Shown in pieces: positions 51,278 to 64,000 of a DNA stretch of 64,000 nucleotides. Made by a program: the position numbers and the translations under genes. The notes under the pieces are model-generated. The model was not told the origin of the DNA. It saw only the letters and a list, made by a program, of their open reading frames with translations, and made no database searches. Each line of letters starts with the position of its first letter. Positions within the stretch are counted from its first letter, which is position 1. The DNA is taken from the NCBI GenBank assembly GCA_013398055.1, contig VZRS01007559.1:1-64000 (forward strand), given 5' to 3'. The DNA comes from Ifrita kowaldi. Its lineage: Eukaryota; Chordata; Aves; Passeriformes; Cinclosomatidae.

Positions 51278-54200
51278 CTGAAGGAGAAACATCAAGTCAT
51301 TAGAATTTCTATAATTAAAAAGTCAGGTCCTCTAGAGCTTAGAGAGACTGATGATTTCATCTGATGCAGCCCAAAGAACACCTTGGTTCTAGGGGACTAG
51401 AGGTCATTGATTGAACTTGAGTTCCCATACCAAAGCCCTTATTTAAGTCCTCACAGCAAGGAGCTCACACTTCAAAGATTACGAAAAACAACAGGAAAAA
51501 TGCTGCAGCTTCTTATCTGATACCAGTTTCACCTATCCTGCTTTGGCTGTCGCAAGCACTGATGGAAACAGTCCAGGGACAACAGAAAGCAAAGGCAAAT
51601 GTGTACCTACAAAAGGAAAGCTACAAATTAAACAACTAAGAGATTATCCTTCAGAACATGACTTTCTAAGTTTAAATTTCTTCCCTTCAAGAACTCATTA
51701 AAACAGAGAAAGTTACCTTTGCAAGAAAGCATGTATAATACATGTTGGCTACTGAAAAATTTATACATAGTACACCAAAAGTTACTCAGGAAATCCAACG
51801 AGTCTCCTACATACTTCTACCCACGGAAGACTAGTTTTTAATATTACTTCCCCAAGAACTATAAGGAATGTCAAGAGAAATCCCATGTAAATTTTTTTTA
51901 GCGATAAAAGCCTACAATGTATGACTAAACTGGTTAATTTCCTCTAATGCACCATTCTTGAGTTAAGAGATTTATCAATCTTGGAGGTCTCCTGTCCTAC
52001 GTGTCCCACACCTTTATGGAACAGTCGTATCAAAGCTGCTACTGATGGCCATTCCGTGACACATATATGGGAGCTGTCTACAGCCTACTGAATGATTTGG
52101 GGAAAGCTTACAGGAAGTGTTAAGATGCTTCCACTACAGAGGCAGCGTAAGCATTTTAAACAGGAAGTTCTATTACTTCACAGAAACAGGAATTTTTAAA
52201 AACATTCCAGTGTTACACACTTAATACATCCATATCTTTAATCTTTAAAAAGTCCATGAGAAGTTCTTTCAGGTAGTTATGATAATCTTGATTGCTTTTC
52301 CATTAATCAAAGGCATAATTTAGCTAGCAATCAGATTATCCATGCTAAAGGTAAAACAGGAAACACAAATCAGTGTTCTGTTTGGTACATATCACGTATA
52401 TGTTTGATTACAAATCTTTCAAGCATATAACTTCTAATCAATTATATCAAGGTCTCCGTTTTCCTCATTCTAATCATCCGCATACAAGAAAGTATCCCCA
52501 AGGGCCACGCTCCTTCTGGGCTCTATTAGCAAAGAGGTTACTATGTAACCACTGCAAACCTCCATTAGAGAACACTTTGGTTCAGAGTAAGGAACATGAG
52601 CCAAAGCATTTGCTTTCCAAGACTTTGCATTACCTACAACTGGTTGTGTTTATTTGTAGTAGTAATAAAACACAAGGATAATCCTGATAAGATATGAAAG
52701 GGCTCGTCTTCTCAAGTCTGAAATTATCTATTTAATAGTTTTTGGTATCTGAAACTATGACCTAAACAAATGACAGGACAAGACTCTACCACAAGAAGCA
52801 TCAAGCCAAAACAATTATTCTCCTTATACATTTTGCCCTAAAAGCCCAGCACTACACCCACCCAAAATTCAAACCACACAAACCATGACAAATAATAGGC
52901 TTCAACACCTATGTAGTTGCCTATATAACAATCTTCCATCTCCAACCCTCATTTCTCTTTTCCATTTCCACAAAAAATATGAAATATTTTAGAAACCCAC
53001 AGATAAAATGGATGTTCTAGGGGACCATTATTTTGACATCTCATGTTTTTGAACATGGAAGCTTATTTCCAACTCTAAGACCTGATGCCAGACAGCATTT
53101 AGACAACTTCTTCCCTTCTTTTTCCCCCACTGCATTTTTATTACTGTTCACCAAGAAATATTTCTGCAAATATTTTGCTAATCAGCTTTCCATGCCACAC
53201 TGAGAATCTGCATCAAAAGACTTTCGTAAGCTACTATTAATTTGAGGTATCTTTTTTACTACAGAAAGTGCTTTTGTTAAATTTTGAGCAGTCAGTTGGA
53301 CACAGATCTAGTCAGTTTGAAAAAAAGTCTGTGTTTAATCTCCCTTTTCCCTAGTTCCTTATCTGCACTCAAGAGCAGTAACAGCTCCCATTTCCTGTGC
53401 TCTGTCTCTTCAGCATGCAGACATCTGGCACAGTTTGTGTTCATATGACATTTAGAACAATTGAACTTTCAATTTCAGCTGGTATCACTATATATCATTT
53501 AAAATGTGTCTAGGCCCAATAGGTTTTTGAATCTGCTCTTATCCTTTTTTTCCCTCTACCATAAAAGCAATCTGAATGTCTTCTGTGGAAGAGGCTATGA
53601 GTTGAAACGTTTCCACTACATACTCTGAAAGTAAATAAAAGTAAACATATTGAGAAACATAATTTAGTGCGCCATAACAAGGGAAATTAAAGGTACAATG
53701 AATTTATTTGCATAACTGAAGCTGACAGTAAACACTCTTTACTAGAGATTTTCATAATTTGCACAGGCACTTGTATCTTATTATAGAGCCAGCAGTTTTC
53801 ATGAGAATATTTGTAAATCGTATCTAGGTACAGCTTTTACACTTACTTTATGGGGACAGAGTCTGTGAATGCCAAAATGTAGAACTGCAACTGCTATATT
53901 CTTTAAAAAAGCAGCTTTTTATGTTGAACTTGCATCCTGATCCATTGGTTCTTTTGTTACTCCTACAGCTCCAAAATGCCAAAAGACACAGCCCCCCAGC
54001 ACTGGCTTGCTTTACTGCAGAACCCTTCAAAAGTTACAGGCACTGTACCAATGGGGTCATATTTTTCCACCAATAACAAAATTTAACAGAAGGAGAACAT
54101 ATAAGAAAGTGTTCTGGACAATGTAATTCTAAAAGTTTTTAACTATAGCTCACTTTGATTTTCAGGGAACATTGTTAGAACATTGCAAACACCAAACTTT

Positions 54201-55576
54201 TCCGACTAAGAGACAGATGCAAGATTTACGTATCATTAATTGGCATAAACCTATTAGAGACTTTGAATCTTTCCTGCCAGTGCCGTTCTGTGACCATACC
54301 TGGATTACACAGTTATCATTTAGAGACAAGAGTGACCAACAGAACTCAGCCTAGGGAAGCATTACCTTAAGGAAAAAAGAATAAATCAGCTACTAAAAAA
54401 TCTGAAATAAAGCAGCAAGTACTGACCAGAATGTGTTCTGTACAAGCACAATACCAACTTGTCCTACTCGTTAGAGTTTGAAAAACCACACCCAGTTGGC
54501 TCATACCGTGAACATACAAGAGGATACAAAGGAGAGTTGTAAAATATTAGTGGGCAGCACATTTAAATCCAGTGGCACTAACTAGATTCTGCTCCTTTTG
54601 TTCATCAGCTTCCACAGCTGCGGACACATTATTCAACCCAAGCACGTACTCAACCAGGTCAAACTTAAATCTAGTGAAAAGGAATTTGACTGAAGTTAGA
54701 ACAACCTACACAAGGGGTAAAATTACAGTAACACAAGTTTTTCCAAGATCAAAATTTTGCTGTGATGTGAAGGAAAGTCGGCTTGGCTGGAGGCTTCTGC
54801 AACTGTAGCGTGACTGTTTCCAGGTGCTAAACGCTAACAAAGAGGCAGAGGCAACTGATTAACCTGATCCAAATATTTTTTTCCATTTCAGGAGTTACTT
54901 CACTCTGGTTTTAGAAAGCCAAAAAAGTGATGTGCTGTCCCAGAACATGCTCCAACAACCTCTAGGTGTGGAGACAAGACTTAGAAGAGGATTGTTCTGG
55001 GTCTACAAGCTTGAACTGGTGGAACAGGAGGAAGGACTGCCACGAAAGATATACATTGGTTGTTCAGTTGAGTGCAGGGAGTAGAAAATTGCACAGCTAA
55101 GGATGCCAGAGGGAGCTTTTAAGTGCACACTTAGGAACTCAACTGTGATGTTTACACCTGGCCTTCAGCCCAGAGTCCTCTTCCTGCCCACGAATGCAAA
55201 TAAGGTACCAAAGCAAGGCAGAGTTCTCAAATCATGAAGTGGCTAAAACTGTTCAAATTGGGCAACTGTAGGCAATCTTTCTTTTCATAAGCCATATCAA
55301 ATGTAACTTGAGATACCCTTGAATATAGTGAATTTAACACTAAATATATTTTCATCAAAATAATTTTTTCAATAAGCCATTCACTCACTAAGTGATTCTA
55401 TTTTCTTGAGGTTTTTTAAAACATATTAAAAGCAGAAAAAACCCCAGCAAGTACTAAATGTTTGCATATATTGTAACCTGATGTTTTGCAAACTGTATAC
55501 ACTTCTCAAGTGGTAATTATCAGCCTGAAAATAAATATTTAAAGAAATATAAATAATATGAAGCCAACTGCATACA

Positions 55577-56148
55577 GGGCTGCATCAAAATAAGTGTGAG
55601 CAGCTGCTCAAGGGAGGCAATCCTGCCCCTCTACTCTGCTCTTGCGAAGCCCCACCTGCAATGCTGCACCCAGCTCTGGGGCCCCCAAATATAAGAAGGA
55701 TCTGGACCTGCTGGAGCAAGTCCAGAGGAGGCCACAAAGGTGATCAGAGGGCTGGAGCCCCTCTGCTGTGGAGACAGGCTGAGACAGCTGGGGGTGTCCT
55801 GCCTGGGGAACAGAAGGCTCCGGGAAGACCTTATGGCACTTTCCAGTACCTAAAGGGGCTGTAAGAGAGCTGCACTTTTGACAAAGGCATGGAGTGACAG
55901 GACAAGGGGGAATGGCATCAAAATGGCAGAGGCAGGGTTAGATTAGATATGAGGAAGAAATTCCCTACTGTAAGGGTGGTAAGGCCCTGACACAGGTTAT
56001 CCGGAGAAGCTATGGATGACCCATCCCTGGAAGTGTTCAAGGCCAGGTTGGATGGGGCTTTCAGCAACCTGGTCTAGTGAGCATGGCAAGGAGGCTGGAG
56101 ATAATTTATCTCCAAGTTCCCTTGAAAGTAAACCATTCTACAATTCTA
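55577..56148 (+). mobile_element. CR1 LINE fragment, 3' part
   Basis: Begins 'gggctgcatcaaaataagtgtg' and passes through 'cccctctactctgctcttgcgaagcccc', 'ctggacctgctggagcaag', 'cagtacctaaaggggctgtaag' and 'ttcaaggccaggttggatgggg'. It ends 'aaaccattctacaattcta'. The order matches the CR1 3' region. It is the same subfamily as 13108-13565. Confidence 0.9.
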
Positions 56149-57109
56149 AACCAGCCAACCCTTTACACAGCATTCTACAATGCATATTGCTTTTACACTC
56201 ATTATCACAATTTTACGGGGATTAATTTTTCTTCTTAAGGGTTTCTGAATGTATCTAGACACACACACTTCGTACTCTATCCATAAACTGAATATATAGA
56301 AAACAGCTGCTGAACACACTCCCACTTCAGCTCTCGCTTATTTCTACAGACTCACAGAAAAATGCCTTTAGAAAACATGTGATGAGAACGTACCATCTAC
56401 AGCCTTTAACAACATCAAAAAGGAGAGGAGAATGCAGACCGTTTTCCCCTCATAGAAGTTCATTAATTATAGTGATCAAAGCTTAAAAAGCTTTGCTACC
56501 TCAATGGCATTTGTGTTGTTGGAAGTCAGACATCCAGACTGGACCTATGCACATTTTAGCACCTTGAATTCTATTAAGCAGCTTAATGGCATTTCAAGAA
56601 TGTGGCAAAATTTTAGCCTGTTGCACACTTGCAGCTTCTACAACAGACAGAGTCACTCTCTGAGCACCTGGGGCTTCCAAACAGATTGAATACACACACT
56701 GCTGAAGGGCTCTCTGCTTGGGATAGAGTACAACATAACAAAACAAACACGAACTGTGGCAAGTTCTTCTTTGCAGAGATGTTGTAGGTGTCCAGCCACA
56801 AAAGCCTTTTGAGTCACAGCTAGAAATCCAGCACTCATTACCATCACAGTCAACATATACATCCACTTCATTCAACTAGACTTCAAATAAGTAATTGTTA
56901 TTACCAGGGCCTTATTGACACAAGCAGCTTAAGGAAGATGAAAAGCATCTACAGAATTGAGTTTGTGACCTAGCTACGAAGGACAACAAAGCCTCACTTC
57001 TAACTGCCTTCTCTGTCTTTACTGGTAAGGTCTTCTCCTAAGCCTTTCTGATGATGTATGAGTCTGGGGAGAAGGGTACTATTCACTCATGTTAGAAGTC
57101 CAAAGCACG

Positions 57110-58615
57110 CTGAAGATACACAGGTGCATAGGAGCAGAAGGGAGGAAAGGAGAGCTCTCGGACAACACTGCAAACCTGCTACCATTGCTGGAATGTCATG
57201 GTGAACAAGAAAAGTTGTCCGTGACTGAAAAGGGCAAGTTTTGTGCCTCTACTCCAAAAAGAAAACCTGGAAGATCACAAAAGCTACAGGCTAGTCTGCC
57301 TCATCTCAGTTCTCGTGAAAAGTTACAGAAAAAAAAATCATACGGAAACCACTTCCAAGCTTATAAAGATGACTAGGAATAACCAGTCCAGATTTGTCAT
57401 AAGCAAATCAAGTTTGACAACACTGTTTGCTTTCAGTGATGAACTATCTCTGAATGGCAGGAGCATGCTGGCAGCCTTTCATGCCAATATTAGTGAGGTT
57501 TTTGACACTGTCTCACTTGTAGCCAAACGGGAGACATGGACTGAATGGCTGAATACAAGATGGGTGAGGGACTGACTGCACAGTCAAGCTCCAAGAACAA
57601 TAGTCAGTGGTTCTAAAGCTTCCTGGTGACCAATTACAAGTACTGCTCCACTCCCCAAGAATGTTAGCAGCTCCAACATACATGTCATCTTCAACCATCT
57701 GCACTATAGAACACACAAGCAGAAAGCTCACAGAGGACAAACTGGTGGAGTGCTTGATAAATGGGTGTCGGAGCTGCCATTCAGAAAAAATGACAAGCTG
57801 GAGAAACACACCAAGAACTTTATGAAATGTAATCAAGGCAAAACCCAGCGCCCTGGATCTGGGACTAAACTACCCCAGCCTTTAGCACTGGTTGCGGAAT
57901 AACTGGCTAGGACCACCACTGCAGGAAAAGATGCAGAGGTCCTGATGGACAGCAGGTTGGACATGAATCAGCAACAGGCTCTCATGGCAATGAAGGTTAA
58001 CTGAATCCCAGGCTGCATTAGCAAGACTAAAGGCAGTGGGTTGAGAAGAGTGATTGTTTATGCTCAGCACTCACGAAGACTCATCTGGAATACTGAGTCT
58101 GGTTTTCAGGTCACTCCCCCCACTCCCATCACTAAAAAAGAGATGCTGACAAACTGGAGAGAGTCCAGAAGGCTGCCACCATGACAGCGAGCTGGCTGGA
58201 GGATTAAAAAAAGAAATCCAAGAGAAGCTGAGATGGGCAGGCTTGTTTCCGTTGCAGAAGGGAAGGCTACAGGGAGTTGGAAGCGGCACAATCTGATAGA
58301 AGCTTTCTACTACTGAAAGGTGAAGGTCATAGATAAGAGCTAGCCAGACTTTCCGGAGTTACAGAGCAAAAAGGAAGGAGGCAGAGTTGACAACTGTCAC
58401 TAAAGAAAATTCCAGCTGGACAAAAAAAAAATATTTCAATCAGAAGACTTGGTAAGCACTGGAACAGCAGCCCAGAAAGGTGACGGAATCTCCACCCTCA
58501 AAAACTTTCAGAGCTTGGCAGGACTCTGAGCAACTCAGATCAGCTTTGAAGTTAGCCAAGGTTCGAGCAGAAGCCTGAATTTACACTGTCTGCAGAAGTA
58601 CTTTCCTACCTTAAT
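57110..58615 (+). mobile_element. Old CR1 LINE with pol (reverse transcriptase) remnants
   Basis: The plus strand shows CR1-like pol remnants at 57243-57575: a KSYRLVCLISV block corresponding to CR1 'NYRPVSLTSV', a fingers-like SRFVISKSSLTTLFAF stretch, and EVFDTVS matching the 'KAFDTV' block, then a frame loss. Downstream text follows the CR1 order: dated 'ggtcctgatggacagcaggttggacatgaatcagcaac', 'cccaggctgcattagcaag', 'gagagagtccagaaggctgcc', 'gcactggaacagcagcccagaa' and a 3' end near 58615. It has many indels and stops, so it is a dead element. Confidence 0.8.
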
Positions 58616-58664
58616 TTCATGAATTTGTCTCTGCTAACTTAGACACCAAATACATTTCCATATG

Positions 58665-59900
58665 AAGATCTGAATAACCATACCAGATAAGACCAAAAGT
58701 CCCCTCTCCGTCACTATCTTTTCTCTGATGATATCCAGAAAGAGGACGGCATTTGAAAAAAGGCAAGAAAAACTATTCCCAAACAATCTCTTTGGACTTC
58801 TTGAGCCAGAGATGGGAGTTTAACAGTAGACACACCACAGGGTGTTTCTGACTCATGAATTCTGCTGGTTGCTGTTGACCTGAGTTTTAGCACTGCAACA
58901 TCCTGCTGTGAGACATTTCACAGGCTCACAACTATGTGAAGAAATACTCTTTGGTTTTGACTTTTGAACTAATTTGAAACCCTTCTGTTCTTGTTTTGGA
59001 AGCAAAAAAAGCGAACCCTCTTTCTCCTACATACTTCTCACGTATCCTGAGATTGAAGAGACTCTTTCTAAACCATTCCTTGAAGACAGACATTCCATCT
59101 CTCTAATCATTCTTGCCCTTTGGTAGACATTTTACGGTTCTAGTACATCCTTTTTCAGGATGAGAGAAGGGAGAAAATAAGAGTAACTCATACTACTTGA
59201 GAGAAGAAGAAACCATGGATTTTAACTGCTATGTATTGAGTTCTCCATTCTTCCCTTTTCCAACACTTCTGTCCTATGTTCTCACTCATCACTGATCACT
59301 CACAGAAGAAATTCACTATTAGCCCTAAGATGCCACTGAGGAATGATGATCATTTCCAACTCAGTTATTATATATTTAAGACTAGGATTAATTTTCTTTT
59401 CACCATACCTAAAAACTGTATCACACTGCATTTGTCTATACTGAATTTAATCTATTTTAACACCCATTCAGTCTCTCACTATTTTTCTCTAATGGTTCAC
59501 ACTTGGGCTGTATCTGTAATACTTCAATTATCTTAGTATCATCAAGGAAACAGCTTCATCTTAGCACTTACTCTTTCTTCCAGGCTGTTCAAACAGCTGA
59601 GTATCACCAGGAAGCCAGCAGAATCCTAACACCAATCTTCCTCCATTACAGAGGCTGGCTACTAAATCTTGATGTTTGTTTTTTATCTTGCCCAGTTCCT
59701 TATCCACATGAGGACTTCAGTCTTTCTTGCAAGAGTTCCTGGTAAGGCTTATCTCCAAGAAGCATTCAGTAATATGAATAAACTATCAACCAAGTCCACC
59801 TCACTTCAGTTTTTTAAAAACAACTCCAGTATCTTTACATGGCGTGCACTTTTTAAAAGTCACATTAACTGATGTACACTATTCCGTATTTGATTAGCCA
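58665..59900 (-). mobile_element. Ancient amniote-type CR1 relic
   Basis: Plus-strand phrases match, in order, the reverse complement of CR1 copies common in turtles and crocodilians: 'accataccagataagaccaaaagtcc', 'tgtgaagaaatactctttggttttga', 'cttctgttcttgtttt', 'gaatttaatctattttaacacccattcagt', 'cttagtatcatcaaggaaacag', 'aggctgttcaaacagctgagtatcacc', 'ttatccacatgaggacttcag' and 'aagtccacctcact'. Matches are diverged and gapped. Boundaries are approximate, and the element is judged from remembered repeat structure only. Confidence 0.5.
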
Positions 59901-60675
59901 GGATACTATTTCTGCATCAATAAGCCATTGTTGGAAGCGAAAAATCAATTACATATATTAAGAATCTCACTAAAATTTTACTTAAAGTAGAAGCATGGAA
60001 ACAGTCTTCTACTTTGTCTTTCTTCCACAGCTATCCAACAAAATCCTCAGACTACTTCAGCATTTATCAGAGAATTAAGAGGAAGACTGAACACAGGAGA
60101 AGTGGATTTCTCCCAAGCCAAATAAGCTTTTTATAACAAGTGTTAAGTGCTGCATTTCTATTCCTTTAGAGGTACAGGATGTTAGGCCAAAGTCTAATGG
60201 GCACTGTGCGAAATTTCAAATACCACCTTGATGCTGCCCACAAGTTTTCCTAACTGGCACAGAGCAATACTGAAAGACTGAATTACACATTTCTTGCATG
60301 ACTGAAGTTTTGAAAAAAATGTAAGCCTTTATTCTCCTCCAAATCTTTAGCCTTACACTAGACGTTTAGCACACCAGTTCTCACACTGGTCTGGTCACAT
60401 ATTACAACATTGGCCAAATTCCTTCTTTACTTATGTAGATTCAAACCTAAGGAGCACCAAATAAAAATGGAAACTAAAACACAATCACTTTCAACATTAA
60501 TCAAAAAGTTTCTAGCCCACTGTAACTGCATATACGAAACTAGTTCAGATGCAGCAGAAAAAAGTAAAAAAAGTTTGTACAGCTATTATTTGGTTGTTGG
60601 GAATTACGGAGTAAAAGTGAGACTTCAAACAAATCAATTAAAGGAAGACATCGAAGGAAGAAATATTTGTGTAAG

Positions 60676-60719
60676 TAAGACCATTAACTATCAATAATTT
60701 ATATAAGACCATTAACTAT
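60676..60719. repeat. 16-bp direct repeat
   Basis: TAAGACCATTAACTAT occurs at 60676-60691 and again at 60704-60719, separated by 12 bp of AT-rich sequence. It is probably a small replication-slippage duplication. Confidence 0.9.
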
Positions 60720-63700
60720 TCTCCAGACCCCTGTTAACAGGAATTTTCAAAGGTTTCTTTTCTAAAAACTGATTTTCACAGAAATCAATGTAGACAACAC
60801 ATAAATAAGTATCTTTTACATAGGTTTGCAATTCTGTAAAGAACATCCATTTTCCTTCCATATTTGGTAGAAAGTAGTTAATCAGTTCCAACTTGTACCA
60901 ATTCTTATACAGGGAACTTTTAACTATATATCCTGCCTTGACAAATCTGCGTGTGCATCTGCCTTCCTCAATGTTATAGTATCTTGGCTGAAAGTAACTC
61001 CTTCCCACATAAAAAATGTGATTTTTTAAAAAACATAAAAACCTACATTGTGTATCTTTTCAAATTAACTCAGTCATGAGCAAGAGGGAATTAGAAATGA
61101 TTTTTAAAAATCTTACCAAGTACATGAAGTCACTAAACTACGGGGAAGGAAAAAAAAAGCGTTTCAAGAAATATAAAATAAAAAGCATCCTACCAGATTA
61201 GGTGGGGGGAACCATTACAGAACTACGCTGTCCTTTCAAGGGTCAGAAAAATGGTCTGCTTCCTCTCCTCAACTGTGTTAGCTTATAACACCTGAAAAGC
61301 ACCAGAGATTTGTATGACTCTACAGGGCTCCAAGACAATTCAGTTGAAGACTGAGATATAAATAAGCTTTTTTCAAATGCCCTTACAAGAAATTAAGCCT
61401 GGCCATACAGCTAAGGAAAACAGAGAGGTGCAGTGATGAAACTGCCTTCTGAAAAACTAGAAGCAAAGACAACTTAGCACTACTTTAGGCAAGAAGAACA
61501 AGGAAATATGGGAACACATAAGAAAAATTAAGCATGTCCAGAAGAGTTTTAATAAACAAACAGTGTCAAGAGAAAAACTACACCCCACAATAAACACCTT
61601 CAAGCATTAAGCTGTTTTCTTGAGACTAAATTAGATCACCATGCTCACCATTTCAGCAAAACAGAAAAGTAGAGGGCATCTACTATACATGCTGCCATAG
61701 AAAAATGAGGCAGGGTACAGTAAACTACTGAAAATTTTCCCTCAAAGCAGTAACAATTAGCAGTTCCATACAGAATTACTGAAATTCTGTACGTTTATAT
61801 ACTCCAATTTTTCCTCAACGATTCTTGGATTATTTCAGACCAGAGTCAGCATCATTATTTGTCACTGGACTTATCCAAAATGTAAATTATATCAGCACTT
61901 ATTGAGTGAACTCTTCTGATGAGTAGTTCTTATCAATTCCTTGAAATTGCAATAGTTTTTCTTTGTTCTAGGCAAAATCAGAAAAGGAAAATAAAGTTGA
62001 AAGAGAATAGTAGTAGTATATTTCAGAAATGGATGGCTTAGAATAATGTCTAGATTTAGGTTAACTAGGTAAAAGCATTAAAATAAAATCTTGAAGTGAT
62101 ACAGATCCAAAGTAATTTTATAAGCCCAAAAGCAGTTGGAGGTAAACTGGATTTTTAAAAACTAGTTCTTTTTAAAAACAGTTCCAATATTTCTGAAGGG
62201 TAAGGCCTAGTAGTTTGCCTTAGTTAAAAACAAGCCAGTTTTATAACTCAGGAAGACAGTACTGTGGATTCTAGAGCAGCTGTGCCTAGAAAGAAACCAT
62301 CATTATATTATTCAAAGCTGCTACTTCAATACAGGAGAGAATGAACAGCAAAAATTATTGGACTATCCATCTGCTACACACGTACTTAGTCAACAGAAGC
62401 AATCACACTCCTTCAAAATACTACCCTGTTACACAAACAGCAAGTAACTTATTTCTGAATACATTATGAACTTTTGAACAAGGCTTCCTACAAGAAAATT
62501 AAGTGCTTTACAAAGCCATTTTACAGTTATAAAGTTGTAAGAAAATTGTCTTACATCTTTATGTAAGAAAGTTGAAAACCATTTTAGAGCCCTGCCTAGA
62601 GCCACCCTGGGGACATCAGAGGCCAGTCCTTTTCAGTGCACTTGTTAATAGCTGCCACCTTGGACTTACACCTCAAAAGAAATTTCTTTGCTCTTCTTCT
62701 TTTAGTAGGAATATTGGAGTACTAACAAGAACCTAAGCACTGCTCCCTGTCCAAAGAAGCAGCTGAGTTGCAAAGCTAAGGTCACTCAGCAGGTGTGTGT
62801 CCTCAGCAAGTCCTTCCATTTGTTTTGACCTTCCCTTCTTCTCCAAATATTTGTTCATTTTAATCACAGCATCACCTCTTTAAATGAAAGAGGTTGTTGT
62901 CCTTCTGTGCATTTGCAGAGTCCAGACACCATGGTACCCTCTAGAGATCCCATTTCCAATCACATTGCTCCCAAAATAACCTAGTCCAGCCAAAGTGACA
63001 TCATTTCTTGTAAGACAATTAAGCATTATTGATTCAAATTAGCAGACCCATATCAGAATATATGAATGACCAAAGTTCTAGTCAACATGTTATCCGTTTT
63101 CTTTCATTTTCACTAGTTTACAAGTCATGTTAATCCACAGAACTCTTAAAAAAAGCTGAGGTAAATCACAAGAAGTTGTGAAGCAGTTAAATTATTGGCT
63201 ATCAAAATAAAAGTATCTCAACAAAAAAACCTGCTTTATTTAAACCAAATATCATGTATTGTAAGTAATGAATTACTTTGGCATATTTCACATTCTGGGT
63301 TAACAAATACTTCCCACATAGTGTATCTTCAGGCTGTAAGTTGTGGGAGGCCAAGTGCACAATGCAGGCAGCTTTTTGACTTAATAAGGACTGATGGATC
63401 CTGTCAGTGGGCCCTTATAGCAAATTCCCATCTGCCAGAACAGTACTTCCCTAAATTTGTGAGCCCAAAAGGTACGCTCTTATCCTGATTATACAGGAAC
63501 TACTGATTTTAAAGACAACAGGAAGGTGCTTAGGGATCACACCAAGTAAAGCATTTTCCTCCTATTACAACATCTAGGAGATGTTTGAAGCTCATCTTTA
63601 CTCATTTCCCAGCTCTTGAAAAACACCCACTATGCTAAGACTCAAATATTTCATGGATATTCTTGTTTTACGTCAACATTTAAAGATCCCAACGTTCTAG

Positions 63701-64000
63701 CAACCATACAAACATATTATTCCTATACCAGAAAACATACACAAACCAAACTCACAAGATCACAGGCCACTGTCCTGTGAAAACACTACAAATCAAGTAT
63801 GGTGCAACTAGGAATTGCAACATCAGGTAAGTGTTCACTTTGAAGATACTAACAGGAGATCTTCTGTAAGATATCTGAGAATAACTTTCTTCAGATATTT
63901 TCCTACAGGCACAATGGGGTACTGACAACCAAGCAACAGCTCCAGCTCATGACCACACTGTTACGGCCTTTTACAGTGTTTTCTGCCTTCATTAATCACT

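Larger units (their letters stand above)
51278..64000 (-). other. MAEA: MAEA intron 1 (partial, over 12.7 kb)
   Basis: From the exon 2 acceptor to the right edge no exon 1-like coding sequence or CpG island is seen, so exon 1 and the promoter lie beyond 64,000. The intron holds a CR1 at 55577-56148, an old CR1 with reverse-transcriptase remnants at 57110-58615, and an ancient CR1 at 58665-59900. The 51.3-55.5 kb and 60-64 kb stretches are AT-rich with no recognised element apart from a 16-bp direct repeat at 60676-60719. Confidence 0.8.

Noticed and set aside
51278..64000. A MAEA exon 1 candidate in the right part of the window
   Set aside because: No minus-strand stretch resembles the expected N-terminal 23 residues followed by a phase-0 donor, and no CpG island was found.
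1..64000. CRISPR arrays, tRNA or rRNA genes, operons, or a novel defence-type system
   Set aside because: None was seen. Repeats are CR1 fragments, microsatellites and the two artefactual duplications, and the only supported coding gene is the conserved MAEA.

Overview
This is vertebrate, almost certainly bird, nuclear DNA. It has an intron-rich gene with GT-AG introns, AT-rich introns, almost no coding density, and repeats that are nearly all CR1 LINE fragments. Some of these resemble the CR1 groups common in neoavian birds. There is no bacterial, viral, CRISPR or operon-like content.

The only protein-coding gene I can support is MAEA, the RING subunit of the CTLH/GID E3 ubiquitin ligase. 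It lies on the minus strand from about 17,465 to beyond the right edge. Eight coding exons, numbered 2-9 by analogy with human MAEA, are at 51095-51277, 47404-47607, 32002-32124, 28997-29073, 23037-23145, 19975-20108, 19086-19281 and 18599-18694. Joined in frame they give 373 codons plus stop, equal to residues 24-396 of the 396-residue protein, with no frameshift or stop. Exon 1 (about 23 residues) and the MAEA promoter must lie beyond base 64,000. The 3'UTR runs left from the stop codon to paired AATAAA signals near 17,480-17,514.

Layout. 1-190: CpG-rich promoter-like sequence with E-box/CRE and ETS motifs, facing an unknown gene. 191-665: CR1. 673-5361: a 2,344-bp unit present twice around a single N. 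5362-17464: intergenic sequence with CR1 pieces, low-complexity blocks and a GC-rich block at 8040-8335. 17465-64000: MAEA, including a second 2,295-bp unit duplicated around a single N at 42486-47076, and several intronic CR1s. One of these is a nested insertion, and one is a very old copy resembling elements of turtles and crocodilians.

The clearest unusual signals are the two N-joined near-perfect tandem duplications, which look like assembly false duplications. Next is the in-frame, phase-0 exon 4 of MAEA with a non-canonical AAG acceptor, which fits exon skipping. I found no novel biological system.
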